From NCBI GenBank assembly GCA_034428935.1, contig DAOUHB010000009.1, positions 1 through 52,745 on the forward strand: a stretch of DNA of 52,745 nt, written 5' to 3'. The notes below the pieces were generated by a model that was given only the letters and a program-made list of their open reading frames with translations, was not told the origin of the DNA and searched no databases. The stretch's first letter is position 1, and every line of letters starts with the position of its first letter. This DNA is from JAAYZQ01 sp034428935. Its GTDB lineage: Bacteria > Chloroflexota > Anaerolineae > JAAYZQ01. The translations under genes were made by a program, and so were the position numbers. Positions 32,802-41,561 of this stretch are shown in pieces.

Positions 32802-33467
32802 ATGACCGAAAAAATCAACGAGCTGATTACCGTGGCAGAGCCGCGTTCGGCCATCAGCGAGGCATATCGCACGCTGCGCACAAACCTCGACTTTGCCAGC
32901 CTCGACCGGGCAGTCAAGACCCTGGTCATCACCTCGGCGGGCGTGGGCGAGGGCAAATCGACGACCCTGGCCAATCTGGCCGTCGTCTCGGCCCAGGCGG
33001 GCCGCAAGGTCATCCTGGTGGATGCCGACCTCCGCCGGCCGACGATGCACCAGATCCTGGGCGCCAGCAACGAGCTGGGCCTGACCTCCATGGTCGTGGA
33101 CGAGGCCCGGCTGACTTCGCCGCCGCTGCAAGAGACCGGAATCCCGGGGCTGTCGCTGCTGTCGAGCGGTCCCCTGCCGCCCAACCCGGCCGAGCTGCTG
33201 GGCTCGCGGCGCATGGCCGAAGTCATCGCAACCCTCACCGAGGAGGCCGACCAGGTCTTTTTCGACACCCCGCCCATCGTTGCCGTGACCGACGCCGCCG
33301 TCCTGGCCACCCGCGTCGACGGCGTGCTCCTGGTCATTGGCGCCGGCAAGACCCGCCGCGAGTATGCCCGCATGGCGATCCAGCGCCTGGAGCAGATCAA
33401 TGCCCGGCTGGTGGGCACGGTCCTGACCAACGTGGAGGCCGGGGGCGGCTTCACGGGCTATTACTGA
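32802..33467 (+). CDS. CpsD/CapB-like BY-kinase (capsular biosynthesis ATPase)
   Basis: A 221-residue P-loop protein. EAYRTLRTNLDF is the standard lead-in. Walker A is SAGVGEGKST (45-54), Walker A' ILVDADLRRP (71-80), and Walker B VFFDTPP. This is the bacterial tyrosine kinase/CpsD family that works with Wzz. The C-terminus carries only two Tyr (FTGYY), a short version of the usual Tyr cluster. The ATG at 32802 is used, with GGGGATAAGGGG in front; an upstream ATG at 32787 is possible. Confidence 0.9.
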   Translation: MTEKINELITVAEPRSAISEAYRTLRTNLDFASLDRAVKTLVITSAGVGEGKSTTLANLAVVSAQAGRKVILVDADLRRPTMHQILGASNELGLTSMVVDEARLTSPPLQETGIPGLSLLSSGPLPPNPAELLGSRRMAEVIATLTEEADQVFFDTPPIVAVTDAAVLATRVDGVLLVIGAGKTRREYARMAIQRLEQINARLVGTVLTNVEAGGGFTGYY

Positions 33468-33524
33468 TCGCCGGACGGCGGCGGCCACAACCCAAATCTC
33501 CTCGCCTGGACAGCAGCCTCGCAT

Positions 33525-33553
33525 TTGGTGCCAGAACCAAGAGGTGGTATAAT
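33525..33553 (+). promoter_or_regulatory. Promoter of the recO-glyQS operon
   Basis: TTGGTG (33525-33530), 17-bp spacer, TATAAT (33548-33553). The ~87-nt leader has a GC-rich hairpin (CGGGCCG/CGGCCCG near 33570-33596). Confidence 0.65.
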
Positions 33554-33646
33554 CGGTCGCACGAGCAAACGGGCCGGAGGCGCGCCCCCGGCCCGCAGTG
33601 GGCGATCCCTGGCCGCGGGCCACAGGATGAAAGGCCAGATGTTAGC

Positions 33647-34447
33647 GTGACACGCAGGGAACGGGTTTATCGAACCGAGGGCATCGTGCTGCGGCGCACG
33701 GACTTTGGCGAGGCCGACCGGCTGCTGACGGTGTTGACCCCCGACCGGGGCAAGCTGCGCCTCATTGCCAAAGGCGCGCGCAAGCCCAGCAGCCGCAAGA
33801 GCGGCCACGTGGAGCTCTTTGCCCACAGCCAGATGCTGGTGGCCGTGGGCCACGAGCTGGACATCGTCACCCAGGCCGAGACCATCGAGCCGTTTGTCGG
33901 GCTGCGGCGCGACCTGCTGCGCACCACCTATGCCTACTACCTGGCCGAGCTGGTGGACGCCTTCCTGGCCGAGCACGACGAGAACCGGCCCATGTTCGAG
34001 CTGCTGCGCGCGTCGATGGGGCGGCTATCCACCGAGGGCGATGGAGACCGGGGCGGCGAAAGCGATCTTGAGGCGGCCCTGAGCCTGGTGGCCCGCTTTT
34101 TCGAGCTGCGCCTCCTGAGCCTGGCCGGCTACCAGCCCCAGCTCTTTTCGTGCGTCCGCTGCGGCAAGCCCCTGGAGCCCGAGGTCAACTTCATGAGCGC
34201 CGCCGACGGCGGCGTGTTGTGCCGCGACGACGGCTACGATCGTGTCGGCACCCTGGAGCTGTCGGTCAATGCCCTCAAGGTGCTGCGCTTTCTCCAGACC
34301 CGGGACTGGGAAACCTGCCGGCTGCTGCGGCTGAGTACCGCCAGCCGCCACGAGGTTGAACGGGTGATGATCGACTATATTACCTATCACCTGGAGCGCC
34401 AGGTCAAATCGGTGGCCTTCATGCACCGCCTGCAGGCCAGGACCTGA
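33647..34447 (+). CDS. recO: DNA repair protein RecO
   Basis: A 266-residue RecO. The OB-fold N-domain starts TEGIVLRRTDFGEADRLLTVLT and includes LRLIAKGARKPSS, both diagnostic. The helical C-domain contains a zinc site CVRCGKP with a second pair region near GGVLCRDDG (only one Cys there, so the site may be incomplete). GTG start at 33647. RecO loads RecA onto gapped DNA with RecR and anneals strands. It leads an operon with glyQS. Confidence 0.93.
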   Translation: MTRRERVYRTEGIVLRRTDFGEADRLLTVLTPDRGKLRLIAKGARKPSSRKSGHVELFAHSQMLVAVGHELDIVTQAETIEPFVGLRRDLLRTTYAYYLAELVDAFLAEHDENRPMFELLRASMGRLSTEGDGDRGGESDLEAALSLVARFFELRLLSLAGYQPQLFSCVRCGKPLEPEVNFMSAADGGVLCRDDGYDRVGTLELSVNALKVLRFLQTRDWETCRLLRLSTASRHEVERVMIDYITYHLERQVKSVAFMHRLQART

Positions 34448-34488
34448 GGCCGGCGCCCGGTTCCAATACCCTACGCTACGGAGTCATC

Positions 34489-37400
34489 ATGAGCAAGCCC
34501 TTGTCCTTTCAACAGGTCATCATGCGTCTCGATCGCTATTGGGCCGAGCACGGCTGCCTCATCTGGCAGCCCTACAGCGAAAAGCTGGGCGCCGGCACCG
34601 CCAACCCGGCGACGACGCTGCGCGTCATGGGCCCCGAGCCCTGGAACGTGGGCTACGTCGAGCCCTCCTACCGGCCCGACGACGGCCGCTACGCCGAGAA
34701 CCCCAACCGCATGCAGATGCACACCCAGTACCAGGTCATCCTGAAGCCCGACCCGGGCAACCCCCAGGAACTGTACCTGGGCAGCCTGGAGGCCATCGGC
34801 ATCGACATGCGCGAGCACGACGTGCGTTTTGTCGAGGACCGCTGGGAGAGCCCGGCCCTGGGCGCCTGGGGCCTGGGCTGGGAGGTGTGGCTCGACGGCC
34901 AGGAGATCAGCCAGTACACCTACTTCCAGCAGGCGGGCGGGCTGAACCTGGACCCCGTACCGGTGGAGCTGACCTACGGCCTGGAGCGCATCGTCATGTA
35001 CCTGCAAAAGGTGCGGGCCGTGTGGGACATCGACTGGGACGGCGCGCACACCTACGGCGACATCTACCGGCGGCCCGAGGTGGAGCACTGCATCTATAAC
35101 TTTGAGCTGGCCGACGTCGAGCGCCTGAACCAGATGTACGGCCTGTACGAGGCCGAGGCAAAGGCTTGCATGGAGCGGGGCCTGGTCATTCCGGCCTACG
35201 ACTATGTCCTGCGCTGCTCCCACACCTTTAATCTCCTGGACGCCCGGGGCGCCATCGGCGTCACCGAGCGAGCCTACTACTTTGGCCGCATGCGCGACCT
35301 GAGCCGGCAGATCGCCCGGCTGTACGTCCAGCAACGGGAGGAGATGGGCTTTCCCTTCCTGGAGGAGGGGGCCACGGCAGGCGAGGTCGCGGCGGAACCC
35401 GAGGCCCGGCCGCCGGCCGTGACGGCCGAGCCGGAGACGTTCTTGCTCGAGATCGGGACCGAAGAGCTGCCCGTGGCGGACCTGGCGCTGGCCCTGGAGC
35501 AGTTGCGCGCGGCCGTGCCCCGCGTGCTCGACGACGCCCGGCTGGGCTACGACGAGATCAAGGTGATGGGCACCCCCCGCCGCCAGGCAGTCCTCGTCTT
35601 CGGGCTGCAGCCGCGCCAGGCCGACCTGACCACCGAGGTGCAAGGCCCGCCGGCCCGGGCCGCCTACGACGCCGACGGCCGGCCCACCCGCGCCGCCGAG
35701 GGATTTGCCGCCAAGCTGGGCGTGCCCGTGGAATCACTGCGCCTGGTCACCGAGGGGCCCAAGTCCTACGTGGTTGGCACGCAAGTGCAGGAGGGCAAGC
35801 CCGCCGGGCAGGTCCTGGCCGAAGCCCTGCCCGAGCTGGTGGCCGGCATCCGCTTCCCGAAGACGATCCGCTGGAACGGGACCAACGTCGCCTTCTCGCG
35901 ACCGGTGCGCTGGCTGGTGGCCCTCCTCGGCGCGCAGGTGGTGCCCTTCCAGTTCGCGGGCGTCGCCAGCGGGCGCACGACGAGGGGCCTGCGCCCCCTG
36001 GGCTCGCCGGCCATGGAGCTGGCACGGGCCGGCGAATACACCGAAAGTATGGCCGGGCAGCAGATCGTCCTGGACGTGGACGAGCGCCGCGACATCATCC
36101 GTGGCCAGGCCCAGGCGCTGGCCGCTTCGGCCGGCGGCCGCATCCCCGAGGACCCGGGCCTCCTGGACGAGGTGACCAACCTGGTGGAGCGGCCCACCGC
36201 CCTCCTGGGCCGGTTCGATCCGGAGTACCTGGCCCTGCCACGGGAGGTGCTGGTGACGGTCATGAAAAAGCATCAGCGCTACTTCCCGGTGGTCGATGCC
36301 CAGAGCGACGAGCTGCTCCCCTACTTTATCACCGTGCGCAACGGCGACGAGCAAAGCCTCGACGTGGTGCGCGAAGGCAACGAGGACGTCCTCCGCGCGC
36401 GATTTGCCGACGCCAAGTTCTTTTACGAGCACGACACCGCCCGCCCGCTGGAGAGCTTTCTGCCGCGCCTGAACACCCTCACGTTCCAGGAGCGCCTGGG
36501 CTCCATGCTGGACAAGAGCAAGCGCCTGGCGGCCCTGGTGCCCGTCCTGGGCCGGGCGCTGGACGTGGACGATGAAGAGATGGCCGTCGCCACCCGCGCG
36601 GCGGAACTGTCCAAGGCCGACCTGGCCACCCAGCTCGTGGTGGAGCTCACAAGCCTGCAGGGGCACATGGGCCGCGAGTATGCCCGCCTGTCGGGGGAGA
36701 AAGAAGGGGTCGGTACGGCTATCCTGGAGCACTATTTGCCCCGTTCCGCCGACGACGTCCTGCCCGAAACCCGGCCCGGCCTGATCCTGGGGCTGGCCGA
36801 CCGCCTGGACAGCCTGGTGGGCCTCTTTGCGGCGGGCCTGGCCCCCACCAGCACGGCCGATCCCTACCACCTTCGCCGTGCGGCCCTGGGCCTGGTACAG
36901 AACCTCATCGCCCACAAGCTGCCCCTGGACCTGCGCCCCCTCCTCGCCGAGGCGGCGGCCCTGATGCCCATCCCCGTCCCGGACCAGGCGCTGGCCGACG
37001 TGTCGGCGTTCATCGTGGAGCGGCTGCGGGGCTGGCTGCGGGACGAGGGCTGGCGCTACGACGTGGTCGACGCCGTCCTGGCCGAGCGGGGCACCGATCC
37101 CTACGGCGCCCGCCGCGCGGCCGCCCAACTGACGGCCTGGGTGGAGCGGGCCGACTGGCCGGACCTGCTCAACGCCTACGGGCGTTGCATTCGCATCGTG
37201 CGCGACCAACCCGACGAGGCCCGGTATCAGCCGGGGCTCGATCCCGAGGCGGCGACCGAAACCCTGGGCGAGGCTGTCCGCACTGCCCGGGCGCAGGTGA
37301 CTCCCGAGAGCGACGTCGACCGGCTGCTCACCGTGTTGCGCCCCATGATCCCAACCATCAACCGCTTTTTCGACGAGGTGCTGGTCATGCACGAGGACCC

Positions 37401-37491
37401 GGCGCTGCGCCAGAACCGCCTGGCCCTGCTGCACGAGATCTGGGGTCTCAGCCGGGGCATCGTGGACGTGACCAAGCTGGAGGGCTTCTAA
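34489..37491 (+). CDS. glyQS: Fused glycyl-tRNA synthetase alpha-beta chain
   Basis: A 1000-residue fusion of the bacterial (alpha2beta2-type) glycyl-tRNA synthetase. Residues 1-~292 are the alpha catalytic chain (SFQQVIMRLDRYWAEHGC, LQPYS-type and GAGTANPATTLR motifs). A Pro/Ala/Glu linker spans ~293-315. Residues ~316-1000 are the beta chain (LLEIGTEELPVADL, then the HD-like and anticodon-binding domains). Most bacteria have separate glyQ and glyS; the fusion is known in Chlamydia and scattered lineages. ATG with GGAG just upstream. It charges tRNA-Gly in the cytoplasm. Confidence 0.97.
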   Translation: MSKPLSFQQVIMRLDRYWAEHGCLIWQPYSEKLGAGTANPATTLRVMGPEPWNVGYVEPSYRPDDGRYAENPNRMQMHTQYQVILKPDPGNPQELYLGSLEAIGIDMREHDVRFVEDRWESPALGAWGLGWEVWLDGQEISQYTYFQQAGGLNLDPVPVELTYGLERIVMYLQKVRAVWDIDWDGAHTYGDIYRRPEVEHCIYNFELADVERLNQMYGLYEAEAKACMERGLVIPAYDYVLRCSHTFNLLDARGAIGVTERAYYFGRMRDLSRQIARLYVQQREEMGFPFLEEGATAGEVAAEPEARPPAVTAEPETFLLEIGTEELPVADLALALEQLRAAVPRVLDDARLGYDEIKVMGTPRRQAVLVFGLQPRQADLTTEVQGPPARAAYDADGRPTRAAEGFAAKLGVPVESLRLVTEGPKSYVVGTQVQEGKPAGQVLAEALPELVAGIRFPKTIRWNGTNVAFSRPVRWLVALLGAQVVPFQFAGVASGRTTRGLRPLGSPAMELARAGEYTESMAGQQIVLDVDERRDIIRGQAQALAASAGGRIPEDPGLLDEVTNLVERPTALLGRFDPEYLALPREVLVTVMKKHQRYFPVVDAQSDELLPYFITVRNGDEQSLDVVREGNEDVLRARFADAKFFYEHDTARPLESFLPRLNTLTFQERLGSMLDKSKRLAALVPVLGRALDVDDEEMAVATRAAELSKADLATQLVVELTSLQGHMGREYARLSGEKEGVGTAILEHYLPRSADDVLPETRPGLILGLADRLDSLVGLFAAGLAPTSTADPYHLRRAALGLVQNLIAHKLPLDLRPLLAEAAALMPIPVPDQALADVSAFIVERLRGWLRDEGWRYDVVDAVLAERGTDPYGARRAAAQLTAWVERADWPDLLNAYGRCIRIVRDQPDEARYQPGLDPEAATETLGEAVRTARAQVTPESDVDRLLTVLRPMIPTINRFFDEVLVMHEDPALRQNRLALLHEIWGLSRGIVDVTKLEGF

Positions 37492-37494
37492 CCC

Positions 37495-38274
37495 GTGGAG
37501 GATCTGAAGACGGCGCTGGTGACCGGGGCGTCGCGGGGCATCGGCGAAAGCTTTGCCCGGCAGCTTGCAGCGCAGGGCATGGACCTGATCCTGGTGGCCC
37601 GCGCCGAAGACAGGCTGCAAGAGCTGGCCGCCGAGCTGTCGGCGGCCCACGGCGTCGGGGCCCACGTCGTCGCCTGCGATCTATCGATGCCGGGCGCCGC
37701 CAACCAGGTGTGGGCCGAGACAGAGCGGCTGGGCCTGGAGGTTGACCTCCTGGTCAACAACGCCGGCGTGGGCCGGCGGGGTCCCTTTGCCGAGCTGGAC
37801 CACGACTTTCAGGCGGCCATGGTCCGGCTCAACGTGGATACCGTGGTGGAGATGACCCGGCTCTACCTGCCGGCTATGCGTGCCCGGCGGCGAGGGGGCA
37901 TCATCAACGTCGCGTCCAATGCGGCCTTTCAGCCGGTGCCCTACCTGGCCGTCTATGCCGCCAGCAAGGCCTTTGTCCTCCATTTTTCCGAGGCCCTGGC
38001 CGAAGAGGTGGGCCCCGACGGCGTGCGGGTGATGGCCCTCTGCCCCGGCCCGACGGACACCAGCTTCTGGAACGTCGCCGGCCTGTGGCAGGACCAGCGC
38101 GGTTGGATGACCCCGCCGGAGAAGGTGGTCTCGTCCGGGCTGCGCGCCTTTCGGCGGCGGCGCGCGTTTTTTGTCCCCGGCCTGGTGTGGGCCATCCTCG
38201 CCTTTGCCGCCAGCCGGCTGGGGCCCCGCTGGCTCGTGCGGCGCATCGCCGGCCGGTTCTTTCGCTTCGGCTAG
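37495..38274 (+). CDS. SDR-family oxidoreductase
   Basis: A 259-residue short-chain dehydrogenase of the DltE/YqjQ-like group. It has TGASRGIGESFA (residues 10-21) for cofactor, NNAGVG, and an intact catalytic set Ser141, Tyr154 and Lys158. The C-terminus after ~225 is hydrophobic and Arg-rich (FVPGLVWAILAFAASRLGPRWLVRR), suggesting membrane association. GTG start at 37495, 3 bp after the glyQS stop, so co-transcribed. Arg after the Gly motif suggests NADP(H). Substrate unknown, perhaps a fatty acyl or lipid compound. Confidence 0.9.
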   Translation: MEDLKTALVTGASRGIGESFARQLAAQGMDLILVARAEDRLQELAAELSAAHGVGAHVVACDLSMPGAANQVWAETERLGLEVDLLVNNAGVGRRGPFAELDHDFQAAMVRLNVDTVVEMTRLYLPAMRARRRGGIINVASNAAFQPVPYLAVYAASKAFVLHFSEALAEEVGPDGVRVMALCPGPTDTSFWNVAGLWQDQRGWMTPPEKVVSSGLRAFRRRRAFFVPGLVWAILAFAASRLGPRWLVRRIAGRFFRFG

Positions 38275-38275
38275 C

Positions 38276-39073
38276 CTACCACGGCCGGCCGCCAAAGCCC
38301 AGGCCGTAGCGCACGGCCATGAGCCCGGCAAAGGCCAGGCCGGCCAGGATCACCGCCGCCCAGTCCCGGGCGCCGAAGGTCAGGTCGACCATGGTCGTCC
38401 GCTGCGCGGGGTACCCCAGGCCGCGGGCCGCCAGGGCCAGGCCCAGGTTGTCGCTCAGGCGCAGCGCGGCAATGATCGTCGCCACCAGGATGGGCACGTA
38501 GGCCTGCGCCCGCCGGAAGAGATTGCCCCGTTCGAGCACCCAACCCCGCGCCTGCTGCGCCTCGCGGACCGTCACCAGGAGGCCGTAGGTGGTCGGCAGG
38601 TAGCGGATGGATAGCCCCACGGTCAGTCCCCAGGCGTAGGGCACGCCCAGCTTGACCATGGCCTGCACCAGCCGCGAGGGGTCGGTGGTCAGCAGCAGCA
38701 GCGCCGCCAGGAAGGTGAGGGCCCCGGCCCGTAGGGCAAAGCTCACCCCTTCCAGGATGCCGGCGACCGTCAGCCGCAGCGGGCCAAGACGGAGCAGGTC
38801 GGGGCCAGGGCCGGGCGCAAAGAGGGGCTGCAGGACCAGGATGAGGAGCAACAGCGGCACGAGCCGCGCCCACAGCCAGCGAATCCGCCCGGCGGGGATG
38901 CGCGCCGCGATCAGGCCCAGGTGCACCACCAGGAGCAGGGCTGCCAGCACGGCCAGGTGCCGGAAGAGGAGCCCCGTGAGGCCGGCCAGCAGCACGGCCC
39001 ACAGTTTGGCCCGGGGATCCAGGCGGTGCAGCCAGGAGTCGCCCGCCAGGTAGACGTCAAAACGCTGGCTCAC
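38276..39073 (-). CDS. ecfT: ECF transporter transmembrane component EcfT
   Basis: A 265-residue EcfT (CbiQ-family) scaffold. LHRLDPRAKLWAVLL is the family N-terminal signature, four to six helices follow, and coupling helices near residues 165-215 carry the Ala-Arg-Gly motifs QQARGWV and LAARGLG that grip the two ATPases. It is the last gene of a four-gene ECF operon, overlapping ecfA2 by 17 bp. It lies only 1 bp from the convergent SDR stop. Confidence 0.93.
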   Translation of the reverse strand: MSQRFDVYLAGDSWLHRLDPRAKLWAVLLAGLTGLLFRHLAVLAALLLVVHLGLIAARIPAGRIRWLWARLVPLLLLILVLQPLFAPGPGPDLLRLGPLRLTVAGILEGVSFALRAGALTFLAALLLLTTDPSRLVQAMVKLGVPYAWGLTVGLSIRYLPTTYGLLVTVREAQQARGWVLERGNLFRRAQAYVPILVATIIAALRLSDNLGLALAARGLGYPAQRTTMVDLTFGARDWAAVILAGLAFAGLMAVRYGLGFGGRPW

Positions 39074-39947
39074 GGTTCTCTCCCGCCAGGGCGGCGTACT
39101 CGTCGCAAAAGGCCTCGACGGTCAGGCCTGCGCCCCGGAAGCCGTTGGATTGCAGCGCCCGGGCCAGGGCCACCACCGGCGGCGGGGCAAGGGAGGCGCG
39201 GGCCAGCAGCGCCTCGTCACGGAAGACGGCCCCCGGCGGCCCGTCGCCCAGGATCTCTCCGGCGTGGAGCACCACCACACGCTCCGCGCAGCGCGCCACC
39301 AGGCCCATATCGTGGGTCACCAGGACAATGGTCCGGCCGAGGCCGTGCAATTCGGCCACCCAGGCCAGCATCTCGCGGCGGCCGTGGGCATCGAGGCCCA
39401 CCGTCGGCTCGTCCAGCACCAGCACCGGCGGGTCCATGGCCGCCAGCGAGGCGAGGGTCACCTTGCGGCGCAGGCCATAGCCGAGGATGGCCGGGGGGCG
39501 TGCCGCGGCGGGCTCCAGCTCGAACCGGGCCAGGGCCGCGGCCACCCGCTCGCGCACTTCTCCGGCGGGCAGGCCCAGGTTGCGCGGGCCAAAGGCCACT
39601 TCCTGTTCCACGGTCGCCGCAAAGATCTGCTGCTCGGGATGCTGGAAGAGAAAGCCAACCTGGCGAGCCATCTCGCCCACCGGGTGCCGGGCAGCATCCA
39701 GGCCGGCCACGCGCACCATGCCGCGGCGGGCGCGCAACAAGCCGTTCAGGTGCTTGACCAGCGTCGTCTTGCCCGAGCCGTTGGCCCCCACCAGGGCCAG
39801 GAGCTGGCCGGCAGGCACTCGCAGGTCGAGGCCGCGCAGCACCGGGGGCCCGCCTTCGTACCAGAACCACAGGCCGGCGACGTCGACGATGTCGCCCGCC
39901 CGGGAGGGTGCTGCTGTTCCGTGCTCAAGGGTTGCCCTATCCGCCAA
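39057..39947 (-). CDS. ecfA2: ECF transporter ATPase EcfA2, with degenerate signature motif
   Basis: A 296-residue ABC ATPase. Walker A is GANGSGKTT, the Q-loop FLFQHPEQQIF and Walker B VLVLDEP are normal, and the switch His is present (LVTHDMG). The LSGGQ signature is replaced by LGYGLRRKV, so its signature loop is degenerate. The best start is a TTG at 39947, overlapping the upstream ATPase stop by 11 bp; no ATG exists in the right region. With EcfA1 it should form one consensus and one degenerate ATP site. Confidence 0.88.
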   Translation of the reverse strand: MADRATLEHGTAAPSRAGDIVDVAGLWFWYEGGPPVLRGLDLRVPAGQLLALVGANGSGKTTLVKHLNGLLRARRGMVRVAGLDAARHPVGEMARQVGFLFQHPEQQIFAATVEQEVAFGPRNLGLPAGEVRERVAAALARFELEPAAARPPAILGYGLRRKVTLASLAAMDPPVLVLDEPTVGLDAHGRREMLAWVAELHGLGRTIVLVTHDMGLVARCAERVVVLHAGEILGDGPPGAVFRDEALLARASLAPPPVVALARALQSNGFRGAGLTVEAFCDEYAALAGENREPAF

Positions 39948-40842
39948 GGTACGCCGCCAATGCTTTCCACGCCTCGCCGGCCGTGGAGAAATCGAACTCG
40001 GTGCCGAGGCGGCGATTAAGTCCGCCGGCCACGCGGACGAGCTGAGGCACCTCGACACCCAGGGCCTCCAGGCGCTCCACCTGGCGAAAGACGGTCCCCG
40101 GCGGGCCCTCGAGTGCCACCCTCGCCCCCCCGTTGCCCGGGCGCTCCAGCACCACCAGGCGCCGGGCAAAGGCCGCCACCGCCTCGGGATCGCCCTCGGT
40201 CATGACGATGGCCGCGTCCAGCTCGCTGCGCAACGTGGACAGGGCGGCCAGAACCTCGTCGCGGCCGGCCGGGTCCAGCCCGCCCAGGGGCTCGTCGAGG
40301 ATGATGACCGCCGGCCGCGTGGCCAGCACCGAGGCCAGGGCCACGCGTTTCTTCTCGCCGCCCGAGAGCCCGTCCGGCGGCCGCCCGCGGAGGCCCTCGA
40401 GGCGGAACAGCGCCAGGGCGGCATCCACCCGGGCGCGGATCTCGGCCGGGGGCAGGCCCAGGTTCTCCAGGCCCCAGGCGATCTCGGCCTCGACGGAGGG
40501 GTTAAAGACCTGGGCCTCTACCTCCTGGAAGACCAGGCCCACGAGGGCGGCCAGGGCGGGCGGAGGATGGTGCTGCGTGTCGCGGCCGGCCACCAGGACG
40601 CGGCCCTCAAGCGTGCCGCCGGTGAGGGACGGGGCCAGGCCGGCCAGGAGCAGGCAGAGGGTGGTCTTGCCCACGTCGCTGGCGCCCATGACCGCCAGCC
40701 ACTCGCCGGCCCGCACCTCCAGGTCCAGGCCGTCGAGCACCCAGGGCGCCGTCGCGCCGGAAGAGAGGGGTGGGTAGGCAAAGCGCAGGCCTTCCACCCG
40801 GATGGCGGCGCGGGCCTCGCCCGCCGCACTACTCGTCACCAC
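39937..40842 (-). CDS. ecfA1: ECF transporter ATPase EcfA1, lacking the switch histidine
   Basis: A 301-residue ABC ATPase. Walker A reads GASDVGKTT, the Q-loop is LVFQEVEAQVF, the signature is intact (LSGGEKKRVALAS) and Walker B is VIILDEP with the catalytic Glu. At the H-loop the expected THD is TEGDPEA, so the switch His is Glu. The C-terminal ~50 residues follow the EcfA extension (FRQVERLEALGVEVP). ATG at 40842. It follows the S-component gene by 6 bp. Confidence 0.9.
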   Translation of the reverse strand: MVTSSAAGEARAAIRVEGLRFAYPPLSSGATAPWVLDGLDLEVRAGEWLAVMGASDVGKTTLCLLLAGLAPSLTGGTLEGRVLVAGRDTQHHPPPALAALVGLVFQEVEAQVFNPSVEAEIAWGLENLGLPPAEIRARVDAALALFRLEGLRGRPPDGLSGGEKKRVALASVLATRPAVIILDEPLGGLDPAGRDEVLAALSTLRSELDAAIVMTEGDPEAVAAFARRLVVLERPGNGGARVALEGPPGTVFRQVERLEALGVEVPQLVRVAGGLNRRLGTEFDFSTAGEAWKALAAYLGG

Positions 40843-40848
40843 AGGTGG

Positions 40849-41364
40849 CTAACGAGAGCCAAAGCGCGCGATGGGCGGGTAGGCCTGCCGCACGGCGGCA
40901 TAGAGCGGCGCGCTCACCACGGCGCCGGTGAGGGCCTGGATGAGGTTCAAGGGGATCTCGGTGAGGGCCGCGCCCAGGCCCACCAGGATCGTGCCGGCCA
41001 GCAGGTAACCGGCGACGACGATGGCGGTTCCGGCCAGACCGGCAGCCACCAGGCCCCGGGCACCCGGCCAGCGTTGAGCCAGCCAACCGGCAACCCAACC
41101 CTGGAGCCCATGGATCAGCAACGAGAAGACGGCCCACTGGGCGTAGGGGCTGGTCAGGTCGGCGAGGGCGGTGCCCAGGCCGCCGGCCACCGCCCCGACG
41201 AGGGGGCCGAAGGCAAAGGCGCTGAAAAAGATGCCCAGGTCGCCCAGGTGAATGTAACCGACCACGGGCGTGGGCACCTGGATGACGCGGGTAAGCACAA
41301 AGACGATGGCCGTCATGAGGACCATCGCCGCCATCAGACGTGGATTGGGTGACCGGCGTTGCAT
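40849..41364 (-). CDS. ECF transporter substrate-binding S component (PF07155/HmpT-like)
   Basis: A 171-residue membrane protein with five to six helices. The signature GYIHLGDLGIFFSAFAFGP and GLGTALADL fits the PF07155 S-component group, which includes HmpT (hydroxymethylpyrimidine) and riboflavin-like proteins. It starts the operon S-A1-A2-T, a dedicated transporter. The ATG at 41364 has GGGGGAAC upstream. A thiamine-related substrate is inferred only from family and the YkoF-like gene 2 kb away; no TPP riboswitch fits in the ~26-nt leader. Confidence 0.85.
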   Translation of the reverse strand: MQRRSPNPRLMAAMVLMTAIVFVLTRVIQVPTPVVGYIHLGDLGIFFSAFAFGPLVGAVAGGLGTALADLTSPYAQWAVFSLLIHGLQGWVAGWLAQRWPGARGLVAAGLAGTAIVVAGYLLAGTILVGLGAALTEIPLNLIQALTGAVVSAPLYAAVRQAYPPIARFGSR

Positions 41365-41395
41365 GATTGTTCCCCCGTGCTAGTCTTGGAGCGCT

Positions 41396-41424
41396 ATTAT
41401 ACCATTCTACCACCCGGGCTTCAA
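41396..41424 (-). promoter_or_regulatory. Promoter of the ECF transporter operon
   Basis: Minus-strand TTGAAG (41424-41419), 17-bp spacer, TATAAT (41401-41396). Back to back with the glycosyltransferase promoter. Confidence 0.7.
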
Positions 41425-41446
41425 GTGCCGGGCGATGCGTCGTGAA

Positions 41447-41475
41447 TTGCGATTTGCACCCGCATAAGGTATAAT
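41447..41475 (+). promoter_or_regulatory. Promoter of the glycosyltransferase/VanZ operon
   Basis: TTGCGA (41447-41452), 17-bp spacer, TATAAT (41470-41475). Confidence 0.65.
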
Positions 41476-41561
41476 GCGTGGCGCACCAGGAAGGTTCGCA
41501 TGATCCGAGACACGATTTGTACGACGCCAGAGAGCGATTGTGGGTGGGCTGCTTGCGCGCC

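Noticed and set aside
41365..41395. TPP riboswitch upstream of the ECF operon
   Set aside because: The leader from the TATAAT promoter to the ATG is only about 26 nt, too short for a TPP riboswitch.
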